Source: WHSW01 sp963722175
GTDB taxonomy: Bacteria; Actinomycetota; Thermoleophilia; Solirubrobacterales; 70-9
DNA length: 64,000 nucleotides
Direction of reading: 5' to 3'
Assembly (NCBI GenBank): GCA_963722175.1
Contig: CAVRKA010000003.1
Span: 62,001 to 126,000 of the forward strand
Below the pieces are notes generated by a model that saw nothing but the letters and a program-made list of their open reading frames with translations, searched no databases and was not told the origin of the DNA. Positions 9,292 through 18,044 of the stretch are shown in pieces; position 1 is the first letter of the stretch; every line of letters begins with the position of its first letter. The translations under genes and the position numbers were made by a program.

Positions 9292-11774
9292 TAGGCCTTG
9301 TTGACGACCTCGCAGTTGGTCGCGCTCGCGGTGATCGGGTCGTTCGGCGTCGAGTCGGCGGTCACCGTATCGGTGTCGCCGCCGTTCTCACCGCAGAGGA
9401 ACAAGCTGTCCGCATCGTTGTTGCGAGCGCTGATCGAGTCGTTGCCGGCGCCGCTGGTGAAGCGGTCGACGCCGGTCGAACCGATCAGCGAGTCGCCGGC
9501 GGTTCCGCCGGTCAGCGTGTCCGCCCCGCTGCCGCCGTTGAGCGTCACCGGGATCGCGATCGTGCTCGCGTTCAGGGTGTCGTTCTGGTCGCCGCCCAGC
9601 ACCGAGATTCGCGTGATGCCGGCGATCGGGCACTTGACCGTGACGTCGTTGACCCGCTGGCATCCCGTTCCGGGCGTAATCCGCGACCCGCTCTGCTGCG
9701 CGGTCGTGCTGGTCGAGTACGGATCGGTGATCCTGTACTTGTTGACCCCGGCGTCGTTGAACCGCGTCACGGTGACGGTGTTGCGCTGACCGATGCCGGG
9801 CGTGAACGTCAGCACGCCGCCGGTGACGCGCGCGGACGATTCCGCCGCCGCCTTGTACATGTTGAGGCGGTCTCCGGTCGCAACCTTGCCCGCGAGCGAC
9901 GCCTTCGCGTCGCCGCTGCGCAGGATCTTGTCCTTGATCTGCGCCACGGTGGCGGTCGGGAACTTCGTGAACAGGAACGCGGCCACCCCGGCGACGTGCG
10001 GCGTCGCCATCGAGGTGCCGTTGAAGAACGAGTACGCGGTCGAGTTGGGCGTGGTCGCGAAGCACTTGACCGCGACGTCGTCGATGTAGACGCCGTCGTC
10101 GGTGACCGAGCCGTCGGAATCGAGCAGGAAGCGCACGAAGACGCCGCTCTGCCCGTTGAGCGCCGCCGGGAAGGGCGCGGTGACGCTGCCCTGACCGGCG
10201 CCGCTGAAGCTGAACATCGTCGTCCAGCTGTTCGCATTCGCCGGCGTCTGGGTCGCCTGGACCCTGAAGATGTCGAACCCGGACTCGGTGTCGACCTTGG
10301 CCTGGGCCTTGACGCTGCAGTTGCTGCCGCCGGTGAGGTTGAAGGCGGTGGCGTTGCGGATCCAGTTGAACTGGTTGTTCTGGTACTGGGCCGGAGCCCC
10401 GGCTGTCCCGCCGGGCGAGTCGGTGACGCTGTTGTTGGGGCTGGTCGAGAACAGGGTCGTCCGGTTCCAGCGCGGGGTCCCGGCCTGCCCGGCGTCGTTG
10501 TTGATCCAGCGCCCGGTGATCGGGACCTCGAAGTTCTCGGTGAAGATCGTGTTCTGAGGCACGGTGCTCAGGATCGTCACGCCGGGGGCCGCGATGTCGA
10601 CGTTGGTCACGCCGAAGTTCGAGAAGCCGGCGAGCTGGTCGCTGGAGTCGGTGGCCGCAATGCAGATCTTGTTCGCCGCGTCGGGGGTCGACGCGGGGTT
10701 GCACGGCGTGTGCGGGGACGTGTCGTTGTTGACCCCGTCGTTGCCCGCCGCGACCGCGTAGAGCGTGTTCGGCCTGCTCTTGATCGCGTTGTCGAGCGTC
10801 GCCGACGTCCCGGCGCCGCCGAGGCTGACGTTGGCCACCTTCGCGTTCATCGTCCCGGCGTAGACGAGCCCGTCGGCGATGTTGGCGAACGAGCCGGAGC
10901 CGGCGGCATTGAGCACCTTGACCGGAAGGATCTTCGGACCCAGCCAGTTGCCGCTCGTGGTCGGGAAGCTCGCGGCGCCCGTGACGCCGAGGCTGTTGTT
11001 CGCCCGCGCCGCGATCGTGCCGGCGACGTGGGTGCCGTGCTCGTTGTCGTCGACGGGGTTGTTGTCGTTGTTGACGAAGTCCCAACCGCGGAAGTCGTCG
11101 ACCTTGCCGTTACCGTCATCGTCGATCCCGTTGGTCTCCTTGCCGCCGCCGCTCTCACCCGGGTTGAGGAACCGGTTCTGGGTCAGATCGGGGTGAGCGA
11201 CCTGCACGCCGCTGTCGACAACCGCGACGCGCACCGATGCGCCGAGGCCGGAGCCCATGTTCCACGCCTCGGGCGCGTCGATGTCGGCATCGGCGACGCC
11301 CGTGACCCCGTTCACCGCCTGGGCGGTGTTGTTGAGGCCCCAGAGGTCACCGAACCTGGTGTCGTTCGGCGTGATCGCCGCGTGCAGGACGCCGTTCGGC
11401 TCCGCATAGGCGACGTCGGGGTCGCGCTCGAGCTTCGCGGCGGCCTCGGCCTCCTGGCCCGGCTCCACCTTCACGAGCTCGGTCCGCGACAGCAGCAGAT
11501 CGCGCACGTGGCTGGCGTCCGCCGCGTCCATCGCGCCGGCGCGGTCGGAGCTCGATGCGCCGGGCTCGTAGCGAACGATGACCTCGCCCGGGACCACATC
11601 CTGCCCGAACAGCCCTGCATTCTGGGAGGCCGGGCGCGCGCCGTCCTTCGCCAACGCCGATCCGCCGGCGCACAGCAACCCGAGAAGCACGATCGAGGCC
11701 CCGACGGCTCGCCGTCGGGCCTTCGTCGCCAGTCCGCGCGAATGCTGATTACCGGGCTGGCGCTTCGACAGCAT
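9291..11774 (-). CDS. Secreted subtilase (S8) with an inserted beta-sandwich domain and RTX-like tail
   Basis: An 827-residue exported serine protease. A twin-arginine-like but ordinary signal region ends near residue 43. An I9-type propeptide follows (GEVIVRYEPGA to DVAYAEPNGVL). The catalytic triad is D187 (AVVDSGV), H246 (HGTHVAGT) and S588 (NGTSMATPH). Between the oxyanion-hole region (AAGNDG, IAAPGVTILST) and the serine lies an insertion of about 165 residues (410-575). It is a concanavalin-like or MAM-like beta-sandwich with FTENFE at its start and VYIDDVAV at its end, a pairing typical of immune-inhibitor-A type domains. The C-terminus holds RTX-like repeats (GGSGADTLTGG) and ends with a Cys-containing capping motif. 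It probably degrades extracellular protein and binds calcium. Confidence 0.9.
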   Translation of the reverse strand: MLSKRQPGNQHSRGLATKARRRAVGASIVLLGLLCAGGSALAKDGARPASQNAGLFGQDVVPGEVIVRYEPGASSSDRAGAMDAADASHVRDLLLSRTELVKVEPGQEAEAAAKLERDPDVAYAEPNGVLHAAITPNDTRFGDLWGLNNTAQAVNGVTGVADADIDAPEAWNMGSGLGASVRVAVVDSGVQVAHPDLTQNRFLNPGESGGGKETNGIDDDGNGKVDDFRGWDFVNNDNNPVDDNEHGTHVAGTIAARANNSLGVTGAASFPTTSGNWLGPKILPVKVLNAAGSGSFANIADGLVYAGTMNAKVANVSLGGAGTSATLDNAIKSRPNTLYAVAAGNDGVNNDTSPHTPCNPASTPDAANKICIAATDSSDQLAGFSNFGVTNVDIAAPGVTILSTVPQNTIFTENFEVPITGRWINNDAGQAGTPRWNRTTLFSTSPNNSVTDSPGGTAGAPAQYQNNQFNWIRNATAFNLTGGSNCSVKAQAKVDTESGFDIFRVQATQTPANANSWTTMFSFSGAGQGSVTAPFPAALNGQSGVFVRFLLDSDGSVTDDGVYIDDVAVKCFATTPNSTAYSFFNGTSMATPHVAGVAAFLFTKFPTATVAQIKDKILRSGDAKASLAGKVATGDRLNMYKAAAESSARVTGGVLTFTPGIGQRNTVTVTRFNDAGVNKYRITDPYSTSTTAQQSGSRITPGTGCQRVNDVTVKCPIAGITRISVLGGDQNDTLNASTIAIPVTLNGGSGADTLTGGTAGDSLIGSTGVDRFTSGAGNDSISARNNDADSLFLCGENGGDTDTVTADSTPNDPITASATNCEVVNKA

Positions 11775-11998
11775 GCTGCCTCTCCTCGTGGTCGTCCTTG
11801 ACGGGCCCTGATGACGTGGGGCCTCCGTTCTGCCTCGGGGGGTGACGCTAGCAGGGCCGCCTCACCGCTCGCATCCGGTGAAAGTACGGATCGTCAGTCT
11901 CGGCGCGCACAGCGCGTCGGCGTGGGCAGCTACGCTGCGCGCCCCACCGACCACGACCGACCGCGGACGGTGATCCGCCGGGGTCAAGGAGATCATCT

Positions 11999-12394
11999 GT
12001 GTCCGATTCACGAACCGTCAGCCTGCGGATCCTCGTCCCGATCGCCGCCTGCGTCGCCGTCCTCGGGCTTGCCGCCTGCGGCGACGACGACGAGACCACC
12101 AGCAGTCCGGCGACCGTCCCCGCCGAGACGACCGGCGCCGAGACGACCGACACCGGCGACCTGCCCGACGCGTCGGCGCTGCGCGAGCAGTTCAACCAGC
12201 AGCTGCTTCAGGTGCTGACCACGACCCAGAACTTGACCCAGGCGCAGGCCCAGTGTGCGATCGAGGAGCTCGAGAGCACGGTCTCCGACGACGAGCTCCA
12301 GGGGGCGATCGAGGAGGCCGCCGAGACCGGCCAGCCACCCCAGGACCTGATCGATTCGGCGTTCGACGCCGGCGCCAGTTGCGCGGGCAAGTAG
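11999..12394 (+). CDS. Small lipoprotein of unknown function
   Basis: This 131-residue protein starts with GTG at 11999, after an AAGGAG ribosome-binding site. Its signal peptide (RILVPIAACVAVLG) ends in a lipobox LAAC, so it should be lipid-anchored outside the membrane. A Thr/Asp/Glu-rich linker of about 25 residues leads to a helical domain (REQFNQQLLQVLTT) with two cysteines (QCAIEEL and the SCAGK end) that may form a disulfide. I recognise no family. It stands alone, with a strong palindromic terminator 43 bp after the stop. Confidence 0.75.
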   Translation: MSDSRTVSLRILVPIAACVAVLGLAACGDDDETTSSPATVPAETTGAETTDTGDLPDASALREQFNQQLLQVLTTTQNLTQAQAQCAIEELESTVSDDELQGAIEEAAETGQPPQDLIDSAFDAGASCAGK

Positions 12395-12436
12395 CCCGCC
12401 GCCGGCACCGCCTTCTTAGGAGCCCATGAACGCCGT

Positions 12437-12460
12437 GAGCCCGGCCGATCGGCCGGGCTC
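12437..12460. terminator. Bidirectional palindromic terminator
   Basis: A perfect 10-bp inverted repeat (GAGCCCGGCC with GGCCGGGCTC, loop GATC) sits between the convergent stop codons at 12394 and 12488. A short TTTCTC run follows on the plus strand. Symmetry and position fit termination of both genes. Confidence 0.7.
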
Positions 12461-12487
12461 GCGGTTTCTCAGCGGTATTGGAGCGGG

Positions 12488-14119
12488 CTACGGAATCGCC
12501 GCCCAGTTCCAGGTCCTCCAGTTCGCCACCGAGGTCGATGTGCCTCCCGAGGCGTACATGTTGGTCATCCAGACCTTGCCCGCGGCCGTGCCCGGGATCG
12601 GATCCGGCGTTGCAGCCGAGTAGTCGCCCCAGCGACAATCGTTGTCCGCCCCGGCGCAGTCGAACCCGACGTAGTTGCCAGTCGAGCTCCTGACCACCAC
12701 CGGCGCCGACTGTGCGGCGGTGCCGATCTTGGAGACCATCCGCAACTGCGGGAACAGGCTGGTGCCCGAGGCCGTGTACCCCATCACCATCGAGTTACCG
12801 CCGACTACGGTGGAGCCATTGCGTCCACGGTTCGGCGAGATCGCGGCGTTGTAGTTGAACAACGTGCTGCTCGTCACCTTGCCGCTCTGCACCAGGGACA
12901 GCGGCGACGGATCGATCTCGTACCACCGCACCTCGGCGCCGACGCCGGCACTCGTCGTGCGCGACGTCGTGTGCTGGGTCCAGATCGCCCCCGGCGCGTT
13001 GTTGACGCCGGAGGGGCTCGGATCGGTTCCGCTGACCGCCTGCGTCGGACGCGCATCCAGTGTGTCGAGGTTCTTCGTCGAGTTGGCGAACCCGCTTCGC
13101 TGCGACGCGTTCGCCGGCACCGTGTAGTTCGGCACCGTCAGGTTCGTCGAAGCCGCCGGGAACACCGGGGCCCCGGTGGTCGCGTTCCGGGTCACCCTCC
13201 AGACCCGCAACAACGTGCTCGGCAGCCCGAGGTTCCGACCGATGAAGTACCCGGTCCCCGACGGATCGGTCTGGTTGACCGCCACCGGCGTGAACGTGTT
13301 CGCGAGGTTCTGCTTGACCCCGAACGCGAACGTGCTCGCGGCCGGGCAGGTCGTCCCGGCCGGCGGCTTGCCGACCGCCAGGATGTCCGAGCCGACGAAC
13401 GATCCCGCGGTGTTGAACACGTTGACCCCAAACGTCACGAAGAACGAGCTGTCGCCCAGCTTCGGGTAGTCCGGGAACCCGCTCCCGTAGTTGATCTGGT
13501 AGTGACACCAGTCGGTCGTCGCGTTGTTCGGCGACGAGTTCTTGCTGAACCCGAACGAAAGCCGGTTGTCAGACGAGCTGACCACTGTGTCGCCGGCGTA
13601 GTAGAACCGGTTCGTCGAGGGATCCCAGATCACCTGCGGGTCGAAGCTGTTCGACGACGACGCCTGGCCCCACCATGCGTTCAGCGTGTTGGTGTGGATC
13701 GGGGTGTTGCTGGTCTTGCTGTAGATCGCGACATTGCGGTTGATCGTCTCGACGTACCGCGTCCTCCCAACCGCACCGGTCGAGTCCGACGGCGCGCTGC
13801 CCGTGTTGAAGATGCCCGCCCAGCTCCTGCCACCGGCAATCGTCGGTGCCAGCGCATCGAACCCGCCGGCCGAGTCTGATGCCGCCGCAACCGGGGCGGC
13901 AGTCGCGCGCGCCTTCGCGCGGTCGTCGGCCGCCAGGGTCAGCGCACCGTCGTTCATCGCCTGCCGCGCCGTGACGCTCATCGTCCCGTCGCCGGCGTCG
14001 CCGGTTGCCTCCGTGACCGTCATCTGGGCCCCGGCTGCCGTCGGCAGCGCCAAGGCGCCGAACGCAAGCATGAAGACGATCGCCTCACGCATCCGGAAGC
14101 GACGAATCGACTCAGTCAT
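12488..14119 (-). CDS. Secreted protein of unknown function, probably beta-propeller-like
   Basis: This 543-residue protein begins at the ATG at 14119, preceded by a GGAGGAA ribosome-binding site. A signal peptide (MREAIVFMLAFGALALPTAAG) suggests export. The body is rich in Ser, Thr, Asn and aromatic residues and has recurring elements such as DPQVIWDPSTNRFYYAG and WYEIDPSPLSLVQSG. Such elements are seen in secreted proteins built from blades that read out tabulated contents. Two cysteine pairs (FDCAGADNDCRWGDYS, and TTDWCHY with GTTCPA) may stabilise loops. No catalytic motif is evident. The final segment, ending NWRTWNWAAIP, resembles the closing strand of a propeller. I cannot assign a function. 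Confidence 0.75.
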   Translation of the reverse strand: MTESIRRFRMREAIVFMLAFGALALPTAAGAQMTVTEATGDAGDGTMSVTARQAMNDGALTLAADDRAKARATAAPVAAASDSAGGFDALAPTIAGGRSWAGIFNTGSAPSDSTGAVGRTRYVETINRNVAIYSKTSNTPIHTNTLNAWWGQASSSNSFDPQVIWDPSTNRFYYAGDTVVSSSDNRLSFGFSKNSSPNNATTDWCHYQINYGSGFPDYPKLGDSSFFVTFGVNVFNTAGSFVGSDILAVGKPPAGTTCPAASTFAFGVKQNLANTFTPVAVNQTDPSGTGYFIGRNLGLPSTLLRVWRVTRNATTGAPVFPAASTNLTVPNYTVPANASQRSGFANSTKNLDTLDARPTQAVSGTDPSPSGVNNAPGAIWTQHTTSRTTSAGVGAEVRWYEIDPSPLSLVQSGKVTSSTLFNYNAAISPNRGRNGSTVVGGNSMVMGYTASGTSLFPQLRMVSKIGTAAQSAPVVVRSSTGNYVGFDCAGADNDCRWGDYSAATPDPIPGTAAGKVWMTNMYASGGTSTSVANWRTWNWAAIP

Positions 14120-14219
14120 TGGATTCCTCCGTTCGTGGTGCCCCCACTTCCAGGTGAACCTACCCGCGGCGGGACCACCCCGTCAAGCGTTTCTCATACT
14201 TCACCGACCGGGCGGTGCG

Positions 14220-14633
14220 TCAGCGCAAGCCGCTGTCGACGGCGACGTCGATCTGCGTCACGGCGTCTGCCGAGACCTCGACGCTGACCGGGGCGAGGCT
14301 CGGCAGGCCCGGACTCGGCGTCTGGATCAGGTAGTCGCCGGGGGGCAAGGCGACCTCGGCGTGCCCGGCGCTGTCGGTGGTCACGATCGTCACCGCGTCG
14401 CCGGTCGCCTCGTCGGCGACCTCGAGCTCGCCGCTATACGGCTCCGGCGCGCATTCGGGCGGCGTCGTCGCCGGGCCGGGGCAGGCGGGCTCGAGCGTTG
14501 CCTCGATCGCGATCCCCGACCCCGCAGGGGCCGCCCCGCCCGAATCCCCGTCACCGCAACCTGCGACGGCGAGCAGCGCCGGCAGCGCGACGACGAATGC
14601 CGCGCTCCGGCTCCTACGGGCCGACCACCGCAT
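14220..14633 (-). CDS. Small lipoprotein with a transthyretin/prealbumin-like beta domain
   Basis: The 137-residue product has a signal peptide and lipobox VAGC at about residues 22-25, so it is probably lipid-anchored. After a Gly/Ala linker comes a short beta-sandwich with the pattern AEVALPPGDYLIQTPSP. This matches the conserved 'G-x-Y-x-(V/L)' core of carboxypeptidase-regulatory or SpaA-like domains found in surface proteins. Two cysteines (EPACPGPATTPPEC) probably pair. Its start overlaps the end of the upstream beta-propeller gene by 20 bp on the same strand, so the two are likely co-transcribed and may be assembled together on the surface. Confidence 0.7.
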   Translation of the reverse strand: MRWSARRSRSAAFVVALPALLAVAGCGDGDSGGAAPAGSGIAIEATLEPACPGPATTPPECAPEPYSGELEVADEATGDAVTIVTTDSAGHAEVALPPGDYLIQTPSPGLPSLAPVSVEVSADAVTQIDVAVDSGLR

Positions 14634-15951
14634 TCAGCTGATTGTCGGGCGGGAATGGACCGGGAAGGGTGAAGGCAGCGGTGGCGCCGCCGGTCGGATT
14701 GACGTCGAGCCGCGTCACCCCGGGCGCCTCGCCCACCGGGGACAGCGCCTTGCGGGTGCCGAGCACCTCGGTTTCGACCGAGAGCACCCGGGCGTATGCC
14801 CTGTCCCGGCTCCAGGAGAAGGTCACGTTGCCCGCCGCATCGGTCGCCAGCTCGTGGGACGTGGCCCCCGCGGCCGCGATCGTCTCGACCGGTCTGAGCG
14901 TCGCGAGCCGGGTGCGGATCCGGCCCCGCAGCACGTAGTCGCTGCCGTTGTCATACGACCAGCCGATCACCGAGTCGCCATCCGCGTCGACGGCGACCTG
15001 GGGGGCGAATGAGCCGGGCGTGGAGATCGCCTGTGTACCGGTCAAGGCGCCGCCGGCCACCCGATGGCGCGCATAGATGCGCGCGGTGTCGACGCGTTGC
15101 CAGACGAAGATCGCGTCGCCGTCATCGTCGAGACCGACGCGCGGCGAATCGATGTCCGCCATGCCGATCAGCGGCGAGACCGCCTCGATCGGCCCGAGCA
15201 GGTCCCCGGCCGGCATGTCTCGCGCCCGGACCCTGGTCCCCTCGCCCGAGACCTCCGACTTCCAGGCGAAGATCACGTCGCCCTGGGCGTTGGTGGCGAC
15301 GATCGGAGTGCGCGCGTCCTCGCCGGCCGCCGAAAGTCGCTGGAGGTTCGTCAAGGTCCCCGAGACCGACCTGGTTCGCGTGTAGATGCCATCGGAGAAA
15401 AGGTTCTTCTGCCAGACGAAGGTCGCGCGGCCGCTCGGCGTGATCGCCAGGTTCGGGTGGAGGGCGTCTGAGCCGGGGGGCGAGATGACCTGCGGCCCGC
15501 CGAGCGTCCCGGTCTTCGAGAGCGGCCGGGCCCGAAGGCGGGTGTCCCCCTCGTCGTCGAGGTTCTGCAGCCACATCAGGACCGCGTCGCCGTCGGCATC
15601 GACGGCCACCTGGATCGACCCCGCGTCCGAGACCAGGCTTCCGCCGTACCCGGTGGCGAGGATCCGCACCGGACCGAGGACGCCGGCGGCGGAGCGGGTG
15701 CGCGCCCTGAGCGCGCCCACGCCTCCCAGATAACCGGTGTCGAGCCACACGAACACGGCGTCGCCCTGGTCGTCGATCGCGGCGTCGTAGTCGGGCGAGC
15801 TGACGATCTCCGTGTCCCCCGAGACCGGCGTCGGCGCCGACCACGTCGCCCCGGCGCTGCCGGGAAAGGAGGCGGCGAGGACAGCGAGGGCGCCAAGCCC
15901 CGCGAGTGCCAGCACCGGAAACCGCGTCCTCCGCCCTGCGTCTGCGTTCAC
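14614..15951 (-). CDS. Secreted beta-propeller repeat protein
   Basis: I place the start at the GTG at 15951, not the ATG at 16050. A GGAG ribosome-binding site lies 7 nt before it, and a signal peptide (FPVLALAGLGALAVLAASF) follows at once. The 445-residue protein has at least six repeats of about 45-55 residues with a D-x-x-G-(D/N)-A-x-(F/L)-x-W core (DDQGDAVFVW, DADGDAVLMW, NAQGDVIFAW, DDDGDAIFVW, DADGDSVIGW, DAAGNVTFSW). Each is followed by an R-x-R-x-R strand and a 'TGTQAIS'-like turn. This predicts a propeller-type extracellular scaffold; no enzyme active site is visible. The downstream lipoprotein gene overlaps it by 20 bp. Confidence 0.8.
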   Translation of the reverse strand: MNADAGRRTRFPVLALAGLGALAVLAASFPGSAGATWSAPTPVSGDTEIVSSPDYDAAIDDQGDAVFVWLDTGYLGGVGALRARTRSAAGVLGPVRILATGYGGSLVSDAGSIQVAVDADGDAVLMWLQNLDDEGDTRLRARPLSKTGTLGGPQVISPPGSDALHPNLAITPSGRATFVWQKNLFSDGIYTRTRSVSGTLTNLQRLSAAGEDARTPIVATNAQGDVIFAWKSEVSGEGTRVRARDMPAGDLLGPIEAVSPLIGMADIDSPRVGLDDDGDAIFVWQRVDTARIYARHRVAGGALTGTQAISTPGSFAPQVAVDADGDSVIGWSYDNGSDYVLRGRIRTRLATLRPVETIAAAGATSHELATDAAGNVTFSWSRDRAYARVLSVETEVLGTRKALSPVGEAPGVTRLDVNPTGGATAAFTLPGPFPPDNQLNAVVGP

Positions 15952-15961
15952 TGCGAGCTCC

Positions 15962-15987
15962 TTCTCACAGAAATCGGTCTGTGAAAA
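15962..15987 (-). promoter_or_regulatory. Inverted repeat in the leader of the beta-propeller gene
   Basis: Two nearly perfect 10-base arms (TTCTCACAGA and TCTGTGAAAA, 9 of 10 paired, 6-base spacer) lie immediately upstream of the GGAG ribosome-binding site of the gene starting at 15951. The position suits a repressor operator or a short RNA hairpin controlling translation. Confidence 0.4.
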
Positions 15988-16082
15988 GTAGCGGGTGCCA
16001 CAAGCGCGTGCATCCGTAGTTACCCGCGGCGGTGGAGGCGCCGCCGACACCTCAGGCTTCGACGCGATCCTCGATCAGATCG

Positions 16083-16706
16083 CTATGGACAGCCGTTTAC
16101 GCCGGCTGGCGCGCAGCGGAAGCTGATCCCGTCGATCGACACGTAGTCGAGGACGCCGATCGGTCCATCGATCGAGACCGAGCCGGCGGGGGGCTGCGTG
16201 AGCTGCGGGCCATCGATGTAGACGGAGAGGCCGGGTCTGCCGCCCACCACCGGCATCGACTCGCGCCTCTGGGGGCGGTAGCCGGGCGGAAGCACGAAGA
16301 CGCTGCGGTTGAGCTCGGGCCCGGACTCGCAGGCGCCGCTGGAACCAACGTCGATCGGGTTCAGAGTGCCCTTGAGGTGGACGAACCCGGCGGCGTCGCG
16401 GGTGAACGCTGCCGAGCTGTGGACCCCGTCGTAGTTCGCCCACCTGCAGTCGGGGTGAACGCCGAACGCCGGCTGGCCCGCGGCACCGACGAGGCGCCAG
16501 GTCGTGCCCTGCCTGAGGCTCGATTCGAGCACGTCGTCGCCCGTGACGTTGTCGTTTCTGAGGTCCTGGGAGCGCAGCGACTCGTTGATCACGTCCGCGC
16601 TTCCGATCGTGTTGGCGGCGTAGGCGGTGCCGCCGGCGATCACGAGGAACAGAGCGAGCGCGCCCGTCCACGGGCCTCGTAGGTGGGCGACGGCTTTGGC
16701 GAGCAT
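16083..16706 (-). CDS. Exported protein of unknown function with N-terminal membrane anchor
   Basis: The 207-residue protein is started at the ATG at 16706, which has GGAG about 10 nt upstream. A single hydrophobic segment (GALALFLVIAGGTAYA) is followed by the stereotyped AANTIGSADVINESLRSQDLR stretch, which includes ND-N-VTGDDV. That stretch introduces many exported actinobacterial proteins of unknown function. The rest is beta-rich and has four cysteines, two near CRWANYD and CESGPEL and two in the final FRCAPAGVNGC. FVHLKGTLNP and VFVLPPGYRP are strand-turn patterns like those of trimeric phage-fibre or collagen-tail heads, which would suit a surface appendage; this is inference. It lies 86 bp downstream of the Rrf2 regulator. 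Confidence 0.7.
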   Translation of the reverse strand: MLAKAVAHLRGPWTGALALFLVIAGGTAYAANTIGSADVINESLRSQDLRNDNVTGDDVLESSLRQGTTWRLVGAAGQPAFGVHPDCRWANYDGVHSSAAFTRDAAGFVHLKGTLNPIDVGSSGACESGPELNRSVFVLPPGYRPQRRESMPVVGGRPGLSVYIDGPQLTQPPAGSVSIDGPIGVLDYVSIDGISFRCAPAGVNGCP

Positions 16707-16792
16707 GAGCAGAGCATCTCCGGGCCTCGGCGCCCTGTCGATCCCCCAAGCGGGTGGACGGACCACCCCCAGTCCGTTTTGAACGGGGGCCT

Positions 16793-17191
16793 CTAGATGT
16801 AGTACATGTCGGCACCGGTCTCGGTCGCCTCGCGGCGGGCGATGTCGGCGATCGTGGTCGAGCCGAAGACGTCGCGAAGCGCCTGGACACCCTCGCGCCA
16901 GATCCCGCCGGCCTCGTCGGCTTCCTGGCCGACCTTGCCGTCGAGCGCCTGGACGACCTCGAGCACGTTGATCTGCTCCGGCGGGCGGGCGAGCATGTAG
17001 CCGCCCTTCACCCCGCGCTGGCTGACCAGGAGGCCGTCGCGGCGGAGGGTCGAGAACAGCTGCTCGAGGAACTGGACCGGCATCCCGCGGCGCTCGGCGA
17101 TCTGGGCGATCGGCACCGGCCCCTCGCCCGAGCGCGCGAGCTCGGCCATCGCGACGACGGCGTAGCGCGACTTCGAGGTCACCGAGATCAT
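16793..17191 (-). CDS. Rrf2-family transcriptional regulator lacking iron-sulfur cysteines
   Basis: The 132-residue product starts at the ATG at 17191 (MISVTSKSRYAVVAMAELA), the standard Rrf2 N-terminus. The winged helix is clear (VPIAQIAERRGMPVQFLEQL, then RGVKGGYMLARPPEQI). IscR and NsrR carry three cysteines near residues 90-105 for an iron-sulfur cluster, but this protein has no cysteine at all. That places it nearer the CymR group, which senses cysteine status through CysK or through a bound partner in some bacteria. The presence of cysK and cysE 10 kb upstream makes such a role attractive but unproven. The C-terminus ends in an acidic helix and MYYI. Confidence 0.88.
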   Translation of the reverse strand: MISVTSKSRYAVVAMAELARSGEGPVPIAQIAERRGMPVQFLEQLFSTLRRDGLLVSQRGVKGGYMLARPPEQINVLEVVQALDGKVGQEADEAGGIWREGVQALRDVFGSTTIADIARREATETGADMYYI

Positions 17192-17399
17192 CGCCGGCGC
17201 TTCGCCATGTTCGCCATCGCCCCAGGTTCTAACGGATGTCGGCGGAAAAACCTCGCTCGTACCGAGGACGCGCAAAGCCGTCGCCGCGCACCCGAGCTAG
17301 GATGGGCGCGCGGTAAGAGAGGAGCCGCGGGCCGATCGTTCGTCTCGGATCGGGCGGCGGATACGGGCATCTACGGGGCTCCCGTCCGGTTGAACGGTC

Positions 17400-18020
17400 A
17401 TGCAAACGAACGACGAACGACGCTGCCTGGTGATCGACGCCCAGCCGGCCATCCGGCTCGGGGTCCGGGGCCTGCTCGGCGACCGGTACGAGGTCGAGGA
17501 GGCCGAGAATGGACGCGAGGCGCTGGAGCTGATCAGCTTCAACGACTTCGATGTCGCGATCGTCGAGCTCGCGTCCGCCAACGGGCACGACGCGCTCACC
17601 GGGCTGCCCGCGATCCGCGAACTGCGCAAGGCGAGCCCGCGGCTCGGGATCGTCGCCTACGGCACCCGGCCCCAGCGCCACACGGCCAGCGAGGCGATCG
17701 AGGCGGGGGCGACCGCCTACGTCGCCAAGTGCTCGGCGGCCAGCGAGCTGACGCGGGCGGTCGACTCGGCCGCCGAGTCCGAGACCTTCGTCGACCCGGC
17801 GGCCCGCGAGAAGGAGAACGGCGGCCTCCGCCTGACCCGCCGCCAGCGCCAGATCCTGCAGCTCTACGCCAACGGCCTCTCGACCCAGACGGCCGCCAAG
17901 CGCCTCGGCCTCAGCACCGAGACCGTCCGCACCCACACCAAGGCCGTGCTCTCGCGGCTCGAGGCACGCGACCGCACGCACGCCGTCGCGATCGGCCTGC
18001 GTAGCTCACTCATCGAGTAA
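17400..18020 (+). CDS. LuxR-family response-regulator-like protein with degenerate receiver
   Basis: The 206-residue protein has an N-terminal CheY-like fold (residues 8-120) and a C-terminal LuxR-type HTH (LTRRQRQILQLYANGLSTQT, then AAKRLGLSTETVRTHTKAVL). In the receiver the usual phospho-accepting Asp at the end of strand 3 is replaced by glutamate, E56 in VAIVELAS. The acidic pocket residue is also altered, to D14 in VIDAQPA. The conserved Lys is kept (YVAKCS). E at the acceptor position often mimics phosphorylation, so this protein may be constitutively active or regulated by something other than a kinase. No kinase gene adjoins it. A repeat element with a hairpin follows the stop codon. 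Confidence 0.88.
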   Translation: MQTNDERRCLVIDAQPAIRLGVRGLLGDRYEVEEAENGREALELISFNDFDVAIVELASANGHDALTGLPAIRELRKASPRLGIVAYGTRPQRHTASEAIEAGATAYVAKCSAASELTRAVDSAAESETFVDPAAREKENGGLRLTRRQRQILQLYANGLSTQTAAKRLGLSTETVRTHTKAVLSRLEARDRTHAVAIGLRSSLIE

Positions 18021-18044
18021 CGCAGCGCCGGCCGAGGGTCCGCC

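Noticed and set aside
8400..11801. Very long open frame on the plus strand
   Set aside because: It runs opposite the subtilase and through the second glycosidase gene, has the arginine/aspartate-heavy composition of shadow frames in GC-rich DNA, and shows no domain.
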